Assembly (NCBI GenBank): GCA_030681645.1
Contig: JAUXRX010000015.1
Location: 248,001 to 312,000 of the forward strand
Length of the DNA stretch: 64,000 bases
Origin: Archangium sp.
GTDB taxonomy: Bacteria > Myxococcota > Myxococcia > Myxococcales > Myxococcaceae
Direction: 5' to 3'
Shown here: in pieces, positions 45,502-53,760 of the stretch
How positions within the stretch are numbered: the stretch's first letter is position 1
Layout: every line of letters starts with the position of its first letter
Notes under the pieces: model-generated
The model's input: only the letters and a program-made list of their open reading frames with translations
Told to the model about the DNA's origin: nothing
Databases searched by the model: none
Made by a program: the position numbers and the translations under genes

Positions 45502-46086
45502 ATGATTCCGCAACCCACCCCGACGGACGGCCGGGTGCTCCGCCGCCTCGAGGCGATGCGCCGCGCGCAGGACGCGGCCCTCGACCTGTTCGAGGCGCGA
45601 GGCTTCGACGCGGTGACGGTGGACGACGTGGCGCGCGCGGCGGGGGTGGGCGTGGCCTCGCTGTTCCGCAACTTCGGCACCAAGGAACAGCTGGTGCTGT
45701 GGGACGAGTACGACCCGCTGCTCTTCGAGGCGGTGGCCGCGCACCTCGAGACGAAGCCGCCGCTCGAGGCGATGAGCGCAGGCGTGCGCGACGCGCTGGG
45801 CAGCGTGTACGAGAAGGACCGCCGGCGGGTGCTGCGGCGCGCCGAGTTGATGGCGAAGACCCCGGCGCTCCGGCTGGCGGGCCTGGCCAACCTCCAGGCC
45901 CTGCGCGCAGGCTTGAATGAAGTGCTCGCCCCGAAGGTGAAGGACCCGCTCGAGCGGGAGCTGCTGGGCGCGGTCTTCGGGGCGACGCTCGAGGTCTCGG
46001 TGGAGCGCTGGCGCAAGGAACGCGCGCGCCGCCCGCTCGCGGTGATCCTGCGCGAGGCCTTCAAGGGGGTCGCCAGGCTGGGTTGA
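45502..46086 (+). CDS. TetR-family transcriptional regulator
   Basis: The 194-residue protein has the TetR N-terminal HTH at residues about 15-62 (RAQDAALDLFEARGFDAVTV, DDVARAAGVGVASLFRNFGT, then KEQLVLW). The helical C-terminal ligand domain is less conserved. Length is usual for the family. No ribosome-binding site lies upstream of ATG 45502, and the palindromic operator ends 1 bp before it, so the message may be leaderless or a downstream start may be used. It is divergent from the UbiB-like kinase gene, a typical arrangement for a local repressor. The inducer is unknown. Confidence 0.92.
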   Translation: MIPQPTPTDGRVLRRLEAMRRAQDAALDLFEARGFDAVTVDDVARAAGVGVASLFRNFGTKEQLVLWDEYDPLLFEAVAAHLETKPPLEAMSAGVRDALGSVYEKDRRRVLRRAELMAKTPALRLAGLANLQALRAGLNEVLAPKVKDPLERELLGAVFGATLEVSVERWRKERARRPLAVILREAFKGVARLG

Positions 46087-46123
46087 TGGAGCGGACACCG
46101 TGGGGGCCGGGTAGGATGTGGGC

Positions 46124-46396
46124 GTGCACAACGGCGAAGCCAGCCTCAAGCAGACTGACAGCGCTGAGTGGGCGCGAAGGCGGCAGCTCGAGCTCTTTCG
46201 CGCGATGACCCCACAGGAGCGCTTCGACACCGCGGTGTCGATGTCCGAGTCGACACGCGAGCTCTCTCTGGCCGGCCTCCAGCGGCTCCACCCCAACGAG
46301 AGCGACCTTCAACTTCGCGTGCGCCTCGCCGGGTTCCTGTACGGCGAAGCCGTCGGCGCCCGCCTGAACGCAGCCCTCGCCAGGAGGCTGCGCTGA
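46124..46396 (+). CDS. Small hypothetical protein, first of a coupled pair
   Basis: The product has 90 residues from GTG 46124 (GTG 46118 is possible; AGGA lies 7 bp before 46124). It is all helical and charged, with SAEWARRRQLELFRAMTPQE and RLHPNESDLQLRVRLAGFLY; I do not recognise the family. The stop overlaps the CTG start of a nucleotidyltransferase-like gene, and an AGGAGG site lies within its last codons. That coupling, plus the small size, recalls antitoxin-toxin pairs built on MNT-type nucleotidyltransferases. It could equally be an unrelated small protein. Confidence 0.65.
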   Translation: MHNGEASLKQTDSAEWARRRQLELFRAMTPQERFDTAVSMSESTRELSLAGLQRLHPNESDLQLRVRLAGFLYGEAVGARLNAALARRLR

Positions 46397-46959
46397 GCCC
46401 CGAGCTTCAGGCGACGCTCGATGTGTCGCGCGCGTTCGAGAAGGCGGGAGTCACCTATTACCTCTGCGGCTCCATGGCCTCGTCGGCGCACGGCGTGCCG
46501 CGCGCGTCCGCCGACGTGGACTTCGTTGCCGATCTGATGCCTCACCACGTGGGGCCCTGGCTCGCGGCGCTGGGCAAGGACTTCGAGGTCGATGCGGAGA
46601 TGCTCCGCGAGGCCATCGAACAGCGGCGGTCGCTCAACATCTTCGACATGCGATCGGCGACGAAGGTCGATGTCTTCGTCGCCGGGTTTGATTCGTGGGA
46701 TCGCGAACAACTCAAACGGGTGCGCATCGGGCCCCTCACCCGACAGGACCAGACGGCCGTCGCCCTCCCGGCACCAGAGGACACCGTGCTCGCGAAGCTC
46801 CGTTGGTATCGAGCGGGGGGTGAGTCCTCAGACCGGCAATGGGCCGACGTGCTCGGTGTGCTCCGTGTTCAAGCTGGCGGCCTCGACCTCGACTACATGC
46901 GCCGATGGGCGAAGAACATCGGTGTGCTCGATCTCCTCGAGCGTGCACTCGCCAGCTGA
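46393..46959 (+). CDS. Nucleotidyltransferase-like protein, probable CTG start
   Basis: The product has 188 residues. No ATG or GTG fits the fold; CTG 46393 lies 5 bp after AGGAGG and overlaps the upstream TGA. The fold begins with FEKAGVTYYLCGSMASSAHG, and the active-site pattern is GS...DVD (GSMASSAHGVPRASADVDFV), with a third Asp in KVDVFVAG. This is the minimal nucleotidyltransferase fold. A helical end (ADVLGVLRVQAGGLDLDYMR) resembles DUF6036/AbiEii-like proteins that modify RNA or proteins. Together with the small upstream protein it may form a toxin-antitoxin-like pair; this is inference from arrangement only. Confidence 0.8.
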   Translation: MSPELQATLDVSRAFEKAGVTYYLCGSMASSAHGVPRASADVDFVADLMPHHVGPWLAALGKDFEVDAEMLREAIEQRRSLNIFDMRSATKVDVFVAGFDSWDREQLKRVRIGPLTRQDQTAVALPAPEDTVLAKLRWYRAGGESSDRQWADVLGVLRVQAGGLDLDYMRRWAKNIGVLDLLERALAS

Positions 46960-47052
46960 TCGTGCCCATCGGGTCGGTTCGCTGCGCTGAAAACCCCGCG
47001 CCATCGCGGCGGACTGAACATAGAGTCGTCGGCTTCCATCATGGAGGCGTCG

Positions 47053-47496
47053 ATGTCGAAGTCGGTCGAGAGTGAGGCCCTGCCTCAGCGAGTGAAGCGG
47101 TTCTACGAGCGCATCTCGGTCGAGCGCGACGCGGCGCTCGAGGACCTGCCGAAGCTGTACAGCGATGACGTGCGCTTCATCAACCCGGTGGTCGATGAGC
47201 GGGGCCTTTCGACCTTCACGGAGTATTGGAAGAAGGCCCTGCGCCAGTACAAGACCTTCGAGTTCAAGAACGTCGAGGTCACCGGCAGCGACGAGCTGTT
47301 CAGCCTCACCTACTCGATGAAGGTCAAGTTCGCGTTCGGGCCCACCTTCGAGTCCGACATGTCGACCGACTGCCACGCGAAGAACGGCAAGATTCACCTC
47401 TGCCGCGACTTCTTCGACCCGCTCGGCATGCTGGTGCAGCCGTTCGGCCCGGTGAGCTGGCTCTACAAGAAACTCTTCGGTTACCTGGTGGCCTGA
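47053..47496 (+). CDS. SnoaL/NTF2-like protein
   Basis: The product has 147 residues from ATG 47053, which sits 5 bp after GGAGG; the earlier ATG 47041 lies on that site. The fold is an NTF2-like cone: an N-terminal helix (RVKRFYERISVERDAALEDL), LYSDDVRFINPVVDERG, and strands FEFKNVEVTGSDELFSLTYS, then DCHAKNGKIHLCRDFFDPLG. Members bind or convert small hydrophobic ligands. The family ending WLYKKLFGYLVA suggests membrane contact. It is the first gene of an operon: the FAD oxidase starts 1 bp after its stop. Confidence 0.82.
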   Translation: MSKSVESEALPQRVKRFYERISVERDAALEDLPKLYSDDVRFINPVVDERGLSTFTEYWKKALRQYKTFEFKNVEVTGSDELFSLTYSMKVKFAFGPTFESDMSTDCHAKNGKIHLCRDFFDPLGMLVQPFGPVSWLYKKLFGYLVA

Positions 47497-47497
47497 C

Positions 47498-49372
47498 GTG
47501 AGCACCGACATTCCCGCTCGTGAAGCCGACGGCTGCCACCACCCGTCGACCGAAGAAGAGCTCGCCCGGCTGGTGCGCCACGCGAAGGAGACCGGCAAGC
47601 AGCTGCGCGTGATGGGCAGCACCCACTCGGTGTGGCGCGCCATCGTCACCGACCACTTCGCCGGCGCCGCGACGCCGCTCACCGAGCTCACCGTCGTGCT
47701 CGATCGCTACACGAAGATCTTCGACCGACAACCCGGCGACCTCGTCGAGGTGCAGGCCGGCTGTCACGTGGGCCTCTCCCCCACCCGCCCGGTGCAGGCG
47801 CGCATCATCGAGCGGCCGCACGACAGCGACATCCGCCAGCCGTCCCCCTGGCACGAAGGCAGCTGGGAAAAGAGCCTCACCGCCACCCTGCACCACCGCG
47901 ACGGCCTGGCGCTGCCCGACCTGGGCGGCATCTCGCACCAGACGGTGGCGGGCTTCATCTCCACCGGGTCTGCGGGCGGCACGGTGAAGTGGTCGGTGCA
48001 CGAGGCGATCGCGAAGCTGCGCGTCATCGACGGCAACGGCGAGGTGAAGGAGCTCGCCCCCGACGGCGACGATCCCGACTGGTTCCGCGCTGCGGGCATC
48101 GGCCTGGGCCTGTGCGGCGTCATCAGCACCATCACCTTCCGCTGCATTCCCACCTTCGACCTGGTGGGCAAGGAGACGGTGAGCGCCACCACCCTCTCGG
48201 ATGATCTCGACTTCTACGGTGATCGCCGTCTGAGCGGGCTGCCCACGCTCGAGAAGTTCCTCGTCGACACCGACTACGTGCGCCTCATGTGGTGGCCGCA
48301 GCGCGGCTTCGATCGCCTGGTGGTGTGGCAGGCGCAGCGAGCCCCGTTCGACCCGAAGCGCCAGCTGCGGCCGTACCGGGAGATCGCCAACCTCCCCGTC
48401 GCCTCGCAGGTCGCCGCCGCCGTCGTGTACACGGTGCTCGGCCACCTCGACGAGCCCGAGGCCGCGGTCGAGCACCTGCTCTACCTGCGCAAGAGCGTCA
48501 CCGACGTCGACTGGAAGGGCGTGGGCGCGTGGCTGCGCCGGTTCATCACCCCGCCCGTCGATCCTTCGCAGCCGGAAGAGGAACAGAAGCTCTTCCCCTG
48601 GCTCACCGCCCTCGTCGAGCTGCTCAAGGGCGAGCGCCACAGCCCCATCACGCTGGGCGCCGCGTGGATCCTCGTGGTCGAGTTCCTGGTCACCGCCAGC
48701 GACGACGTGCTGGCGATGGCGCTGCGGCTGCCGCTCTTGCGCGAGGTGTTCAAGCGCCTGGGCACGCTGGTGCCCGAGAACATCGCCACCGTGCTGGGGT
48801 TGTTCGTCACCACCGGCAAGGACGGCGCGCCCGTCACGCAGGAGTTCTGCGATCGCGGCTTCCTCGGCCTGCCGATGGACAACCAGATGGACGACCTGCT
48901 GATGCCCACCTGGTTCACCGAGCTGTGGGTGCCCTTCACGCCCGGCGACGGCAAGCTGCAGGACACCATCACCCGGCTGCGCAGACACTTCGACGCCGAC
49001 GGCACCGCGGCGGGCTCGTACGCGGCGACCGGCGCGTACGCGTTCGAGCTCTACGTGGGCAAGGCTGACCACACCTTCTTCCTCAGCCCCGCCAGCGGCA
49101 CGCACGTGTTCCGCGTCGACGTCTTCTGGTTCGGCAAGAACGCGGGCGACCCGGTGCAGGGCTTCTACAAGCAGTTCTGGGACCTGCTCGAGCCGCTCGG
49201 CTACCGGCTGCACTGGGGCAAGTTCCTCCCTGCGCCCGATCCGTCACGGCCTGGCAGGCTCACCTCCCGCCAGCCTGACTGGGAAAAGTGGAAGGCGGTG
49301 CGCGCCCGGGTGGACCCTTCCGGCGTGTTCCTCACGAAATACTGGAGCGACCATCTGGGGCTGCACCGATGA
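47498..49372 (+). CDS. FAD-linked oxidase (aldonolactone oxidase-like)
   Basis: The 624-residue protein starts at GTG 47498. The N-terminal half is a PCMH-type FAD-binding domain (STEEELARLVRHAKETGKQL, RVMGSTHSVW, DLVEVQAGC, then TVAGFISTGSAGGTVKWSV). The C-terminal half ends with the D-arabinono-1,4-lactone oxidase signature (HWGKFLPAPDPSR, then VRARVDPSGVFLTKYW). It oxidises a sugar lactone or related alcohol with O2 or another acceptor. It is longer than typical lactone oxidases (about 450 residues) because of a middle insertion (near residues 300-440). The stop overlaps the DUF2378-like gene start by 4 bp. Confidence 0.88.
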   Translation: MSTDIPAREADGCHHPSTEEELARLVRHAKETGKQLRVMGSTHSVWRAIVTDHFAGAATPLTELTVVLDRYTKIFDRQPGDLVEVQAGCHVGLSPTRPVQARIIERPHDSDIRQPSPWHEGSWEKSLTATLHHRDGLALPDLGGISHQTVAGFISTGSAGGTVKWSVHEAIAKLRVIDGNGEVKELAPDGDDPDWFRAAGIGLGLCGVISTITFRCIPTFDLVGKETVSATTLSDDLDFYGDRRLSGLPTLEKFLVDTDYVRLMWWPQRGFDRLVVWQAQRAPFDPKRQLRPYREIANLPVASQVAAAVVYTVLGHLDEPEAAVEHLLYLRKSVTDVDWKGVGAWLRRFITPPVDPSQPEEEQKLFPWLTALVELLKGERHSPITLGAAWILVVEFLVTASDDVLAMALRLPLLREVFKRLGTLVPENIATVLGLFVTTGKDGAPVTQEFCDRGFLGLPMDNQMDDLLMPTWFTELWVPFTPGDGKLQDTITRLRRHFDADGTAAGSYAATGAYAFELYVGKADHTFFLSPASGTHVFRVDVFWFGKNAGDPVQGFYKQFWDLLEPLGYRLHWGKFLPAPDPSRPGRLTSRQPDWEKWKAVRARVDPSGVFLTKYWSDHLGLHR

Positions 49373-49920
49373 GCGCGCCCGTCGAAAAACTCTGGTTCTC
49401 GACCGTGGTCGACGCGGTCTTCATCAAGGGCCTCGGCACCCGGCTCACGCCCCAGCTCAAGGCCGAGATCAAGAAGGTGGGCATCGACCTCGACAAGCTC
49501 CAGCCGGCGTACCCGGTCGACCTGGTGCACAAGACCTGCAAGCTGCTCACGCCCGTGCTCTTCCCCAGGATGACCGAGGAAGAGGCGTTTCACGAGCTGG
49601 GGGTCAGCTCGATGCGCGGCTACACCGAGACGCTGCTGGGCAAGGCGCTGATCCAGATCCTCAAGTTGATCGGCGTGCGGCGCTCGCTCCTGCGCATGCA
49701 CACCAGCATGCGGTCGGGGAACAACTACATCGAGACCTTCGCCACGGTCATCGCCGCCAACTGCGTCGAGCTGCGCTTCAGCGACGTGAGCGGAATGCCC
49801 AGCTTCTACCAGGGCATCATCGAGGAAGGCGGCCGCATGGCCCACGCGAAGAACCTCCACGTCACCACCGTCGAGAGCACGCCCCCCGGCCACACCTTCC
49901 GCGTCGAGTGGGATGAGTGA
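49369..49920 (+). CDS. DUF2378 (TIGR02265)-like protein
   Basis: The 183-residue protein begins PVEKLWFSTVVDAVFIKGLG, then LTPQLKAEIKKVGIDLDKLQPAYPVD. It ends with SFYQGIIEEGGRMAHAKNL and HTFRVEWDE. This is the layout of the Myxococcales paralogous family TIGR02265/DUF2378, whose members occur in many copies in each genome; function is unknown. No signal peptide or membrane segment is visible. It is coupled by 4-bp overlaps to the FAD oxidase upstream and the Hsp70-like gene downstream. It may therefore work with them. Confidence 0.8.
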   Translation: MSAPVEKLWFSTVVDAVFIKGLGTRLTPQLKAEIKKVGIDLDKLQPAYPVDLVHKTCKLLTPVLFPRMTEEEAFHELGVSSMRGYTETLLGKALIQILKLIGVRRSLLRMHTSMRSGNNYIETFATVIAANCVELRFSDVSGMPSFYQGIIEEGGRMAHAKNLHVTTVESTPPGHTFRVEWDE

Positions 49921-51170
49921 GCCGCTGCGGCCTCGACTTCGGCACCAGCAACAGCGCCATCGCCCTGGCCACCGGTGAGGTGCTGCGCCTCGAGCACGAG
50001 GCGCGGCTCTCGCGCTCGGTGCTGTTCTTTCCGGAAGACACGCTGGACGTGTTGGCCGGCGGCCCGGCCATCGAGCGCTACCTGGAAGACAACGCGGGCC
50101 GCTTCATCCAGTCGATGAAGACCTGGCTGCCCAGCACCACCTTCACCCGCACGCAGATCAGAAACCGCACCCTGCTGCTCGAGGAGCTGATCGCGATCTT
50201 CCTGCGCAGCCTCCGTGCGCGCGCGGGCGAGGTGCTCGGCAGCGAGCTGACCGAGGTGGTGATGGGGCGGCCGGCGCGCTTCTCCACCGATCCGAAGGCC
50301 GACGCCTTCGCGCAGGCTCGGCTGCACAAGGCCGCCGAGCTCGCGGGCTTTCGCGAGGTGTCCTTCGTGATCGAGCCCATCGCCGCGGCGCTCACCTACG
50401 AGGCGACGCTCAAGCGCGATGAGCTGGTGCTGGTGGCTGACTTCGGGGCCGGCACGTCTGACCTCACCCTGATGTGGCTCGGGCCCGGCCGGCGGGTGAA
50501 GGGGGACCGGCGCGTCGACGTGGTGGCGAGCTCGGGCGTGTACGTGGGCGGAGATCGCTTCGACGCGGCGATCATGAAGCACAAGCTGCTGCCGTACTTC
50601 GGCCAGGGCTCGACGTACGAGGTGGGCTTCAAGCGCATGCCCATTCCCACCTACGTGCTCAGCCGGCTGCTCTCGTGGAACGAGATGTCGCTCATCCGCG
50701 AGAAGTCCACGCGCCAGCTCATCGACCAGATGCTCAAGACGTCCGACAGCAAGCCCGCCATCGAGGCCCTGCACGATCTCGTCATGTACAACCTGGGCTA
50801 CCGGCTCTACCGCGCCATCGAGCAGGCGAAGGTCGAGCTGTCGACGAAGCCGAAGGCGACCATCGTGTTCGACGACGAGCGCATTCACATCGAGGAGAAG
50901 ATCACCCGGGCCGAGTTCGATCGCTTCTGCAAGCCGCTCATCGACGAGCTCGAAGAGTGCACCGACGAACTGCTGGCGCGGGCGCCGAGTGACCTGAAGA
51001 TCGACTCGGTGTTCCTCACTGGCGGAAGCTCGCAGTTGCCTTCAGTTCGGGCGTTGTTCGCCCGGAAGTTCGGAGAGGGTCGGCTGCGAACCGCCGACGC
51101 ATTCACCAGCGTCGCCGAGGGCCTGGGCCGCGCTGCGGACTCAGCGTTTCAGCTCAGCGCCGAAGGCTGA
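49917..51170 (+). CDS. Hsp70-family protein (YegD-like)
   Basis: The 417-residue protein is an actin-like ATPase domain without a substrate-binding domain. The phosphate-1 loop is GLDFGTSNSAIAL (residues 5-17). The connect-1 and phosphate-2 region is VLVADFGAGTSDLTLMWLG, and the adenosine motif is VFLTGGSSQLPSVRALF. EPIAAALTYE is also typical. This matches YegD-like Hsp70 proteins, which lack the beta-sandwich. Role is unknown; the coupling to a DUF2378-like gene and an oxidase suggests a dedicated chaperone or regulator. GTG 49917 overlaps the upstream stop. Confidence 0.9.
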   Translation: MSRCGLDFGTSNSAIALATGEVLRLEHEARLSRSVLFFPEDTLDVLAGGPAIERYLEDNAGRFIQSMKTWLPSTTFTRTQIRNRTLLLEELIAIFLRSLRARAGEVLGSELTEVVMGRPARFSTDPKADAFAQARLHKAAELAGFREVSFVIEPIAAALTYEATLKRDELVLVADFGAGTSDLTLMWLGPGRRVKGDRRVDVVASSGVYVGGDRFDAAIMKHKLLPYFGQGSTYEVGFKRMPIPTYVLSRLLSWNEMSLIREKSTRQLIDQMLKTSDSKPAIEALHDLVMYNLGYRLYRAIEQAKVELSTKPKATIVFDDERIHIEEKITRAEFDRFCKPLIDELEECTDELLARAPSDLKIDSVFLTGGSSQLPSVRALFARKFGEGRLRTADAFTSVAEGLGRAADSAFQLSAEG

Positions 51171-51210
51171 CGTCGTTAGACCTTGGAATGTCGCGGTTCG
51201 GCACGGGCAC

Positions 51211-53286
51211 ATGACGCAGGGACCCGGTGTCAGCCCGGTCGGCCGCAGGCAGGTGCTGGCTCTGCGCTTCGGCGCCACAGCGCTCGTGGTCTTCGGCCTC
51301 CTCGACGCCTCGGTGCATGGGTTCCTGGTTGCTCCGCTCTCGTTGCGGCTGGCCTGGGCGGCGCTGATGCTGGCGGTGGCTTACGCGACGCCCAGGGTGA
51401 GCGACCAGGGGCGCGTGTGGCTCAACGTCGGGTTGGCCCTGCTGTCGCCCCTGTTCTACGCGGGGCTCGTCCTCTCCTTTGGGGGCACAGGCTTCATCGG
51501 GTTCGCGTCCTTCGTCGCACTCCCAGTGGTCTTCGCCGTCCTGATCCAGGGTGAGGTCGAGGCCACCGTCGCCGCCTCGGCCTCGACCCTCGCCATGGGC
51601 ATGGTGCTGCTCGGGGTGACCCACCCCTTCGCTGCACTGGCCGACGGGGCGATGGCGTTGACGACTTCAGGTGCCATCGCAATCTACGCAGCCTCCCTGC
51701 AGCGCTCAGCCGCCCGCATCGCTCAGCGAGTGCACGCCGGGCTCGAGGCGAGCGAAGCCCGCTTCCGGAAGCTGGCGGACTCAGCCCCGGTGCTGATCTG
51801 GCTCACTGACGTCACGAAGGGCGCGACCTGGTTCAACTCCTCCTGGGTGACGTTCACCGGGCAGACGCCGGAGCAGGGTCTCGGTTGGGGTTGGACCGCG
51901 AGGGTCCACCCCGAAGACGTGGCGGGCGCCACCGCCGCCTATGGTGCGGCCTTCGACGCGCGAGAGCCCTTCACCATCGAGTACCGGCTGCGGCGCTTCG
52001 ACGGGGAATATCGCTGGGTGGTGGTGACCGGCGTGCCACGGTTCGACGACCTCAGCCACTTCGAGGGCTACGTGGGCTCGGCGCTCGACATCACGGATCG
52101 CATCGAGGCAGAGCGGCGGCTGCTCGCGGCGAGCCGGCTCAAGAGCCAGTTCCTCGCCAACATGTCGCACGAGATCCGCACCCCGCTCAATGCGGTGATC
52201 GGGTTGAGCCAACTGGCCCTCACCGAGCCGAACCAGGCGAAGGTGCTTCAATACGTCGGCATCGTTCACCAGTCAGGCACCGCGCTGCTGGGGGTGATCG
52301 ACGACCTCCTCGACTTCTCGAAGATCGAAGCCGGACACCTGCGCCTCGAGGCGGTGCCCTTCAACCTGAGCGCGCTCCTCGACGCTCTGCACCAGACGCT
52401 GTCGGTCGTGGCCGAGGTGCGCGGCGTGCCGGTTCGCCTGCAGGTGAACCCTTTCGTGCCCCGCGTGGTGGTCGGCGACCCCAGCCGCTTGCGTCAGGTG
52501 CTGACCAACCTGCTCGGGAACGCCATCAAGTTCACGGCGCGCGGCGAGATCGCTCTCGAGGTGAACCCAGGGGCTGCTCCCGGCGAGATCCACTTCGTGG
52601 TGCGCGACACCGGCATCGGCATCAGCCCCGACCTTCTGGCGACGCTCTTCAAGCCCTTCACCCAGGGCGACGCCTCGATCAGCCGGCGCTTCGGCGGCAC
52701 CGGGCTGGGGCTGTCGATCAGCCGGCAGCTCGCCCAGATGATGGGTGGAGACCTGACGGTCGAGTCCACGCCCGGGGTCGGGTCCGTCTTCCACCTCCAT
52801 CTGCGGGTCGGGCTGGCGACGTCCGCGCAGGAATCAGCGCTCCGCTCGGGGGGAAGCCGCCCGGCCACCGAGACGCTGCCGGCGGTCGCGGCGCTCAGGG
52901 GGCGGCGCGTGTTGCTGGTAGAGGACAACGCGGTGAACCAGTTGCTCGCCCGCACGCTGCTCACGAAGGCCGGCGTGGAGGTGACGCTGGCCGAGGATGG
53001 GCGCGTGGCCATCGAGCGCGCGTGCGCGCCGGGCGCCTGCTTCGACGCCATCCTCATGGACGTGCAGATGCCAGAGATGGATGGCTACGAGGCGACCCGC
53101 GCCATCCGCGCGAACCTCGGCGCCACCTGCCCTCCCATCATCGCGCTGACGGCGCATGCCATGGCAGATGAGGCCGAGCGCTGCCTCTCCGCGGGCATGG
53201 TGGCTCACCTGTCGAAGCCCATCGTCGTGCACGAGCTGTACGCGACGCTGGCGAAGCACCTCCCCGCGCGACGGGTGGCGGCCTGA
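51211..53286 (+). CDS. Hybrid histidine kinase (MASE-like, PAS, HK, REC)
   Basis: The 691-residue protein starts with about six membrane helices (residues 18-160), then a PAS domain (near 175-300, ending GYVGSALDITDRIEAERRLL). The kinase has the H-box FLANMSHEIRTPLNAVIGLS, N-box LRQVLTNLLGNAIKFT, G1 VRDTGIGIS and G2 GGTGLGLSISRQL. A receiver domain follows (VLLVEDNAVNQLLA, phosphoacceptor Asp in DAILMDVQMPEMDGYEATRA, Lys in LSKPI). No Hpt or output domain is present, so signal must pass to another protein. It stands alone, 40 bp after the Hsp70-like gene. The first ATG (51211) is the likely start. Confidence 0.93.
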   Translation: MTQGPGVSPVGRRQVLALRFGATALVVFGLLDASVHGFLVAPLSLRLAWAALMLAVAYATPRVSDQGRVWLNVGLALLSPLFYAGLVLSFGGTGFIGFASFVALPVVFAVLIQGEVEATVAASASTLAMGMVLLGVTHPFAALADGAMALTTSGAIAIYAASLQRSAARIAQRVHAGLEASEARFRKLADSAPVLIWLTDVTKGATWFNSSWVTFTGQTPEQGLGWGWTARVHPEDVAGATAAYGAAFDAREPFTIEYRLRRFDGEYRWVVVTGVPRFDDLSHFEGYVGSALDITDRIEAERRLLAASRLKSQFLANMSHEIRTPLNAVIGLSQLALTEPNQAKVLQYVGIVHQSGTALLGVIDDLLDFSKIEAGHLRLEAVPFNLSALLDALHQTLSVVAEVRGVPVRLQVNPFVPRVVVGDPSRLRQVLTNLLGNAIKFTARGEIALEVNPGAAPGEIHFVVRDTGIGISPDLLATLFKPFTQGDASISRRFGGTGLGLSISRQLAQMMGGDLTVESTPGVGSVFHLHLRVGLATSAQESALRSGGSRPATETLPAVAALRGRRVLLVEDNAVNQLLARTLLTKAGVEVTLAEDGRVAIERACAPGACFDAILMDVQMPEMDGYEATRAIRANLGATCPPIIALTAHAMADEAERCLSAGMVAHLSKPIVVHELYATLAKHLPARRVAA

Positions 53287-53307
53287 GCGCCGTGCTAGTG
53301 GGAAGGC

Positions 53308-53760
53308 GTGAAGCTCGCCGAGCGCATCTGGAAGTTCTGGGCCACTCGCAGCCTCCTGATCGGCGCGGCCTCCACCACGCTCGACCTCTGCACCGGCGGC
53401 CTGGTGCTCTTCCTCGGCGGGCCCACGCGCGCCGCGGCGATGGCCGGCACCACCGTGGGCTCGACCTTCAGCTACTTCGCCAACCGCCACTTCGCCTTCA
53501 AGGACCACCAGGAACCGGTGGCGAAGTCGGGCCTCAAGTTCTTCGTGATGCAGGCCGTGCTCGGCATCATCCACGGCCAGGTGGTGGTGTGGCTGCGCGA
53601 CGGGTTCGGCATTCCCTACGTCATCGCCAAGATGATGGCCGACCTGCTCGTCGTCACCGGGCCGCAGCTGTTGATCATGCGGCACATCATCTTCCCGAAA
53701 CGAGCGTCGTCTCCCGCTCCTGCAGCAGCAGCCGATTCACCACCTCGACCCCCTGCATGA
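53308..53760 (+). CDS. GtrA-family membrane protein
   Basis: The 150-residue protein has four hydrophobic helices and the GtrA pattern: an N-terminal helix (LLIGAASTTLDLCTGGLVLF), the conserved GSTFSYFANRHFAFKDHQEP, a third helix VMQAVLGIIHGQVVVWL and a fourth ending. GtrA proteins help move lipid-linked sugars across the inner membrane. The last 24 residues (a Pro/Ala/Ser tail) are encoded opposite the 3' end of the convergent flavoprotein gene, with 74 bp shared. It lies next to a mutase-like flavoprotein and a GT21 glycosyltransferase, consistent with a glycolipid module. Confidence 0.87.
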   Translation: MKLAERIWKFWATRSLLIGAASTTLDLCTGGLVLFLGGPTRAAAMAGTTVGSTFSYFANRHFAFKDHQEPVAKSGLKFFVMQAVLGIIHGQVVVWLRDGFGIPYVIAKMMADLLVVTGPQLLIMRHIIFPKRASSPAPAAAADSPPRPPA

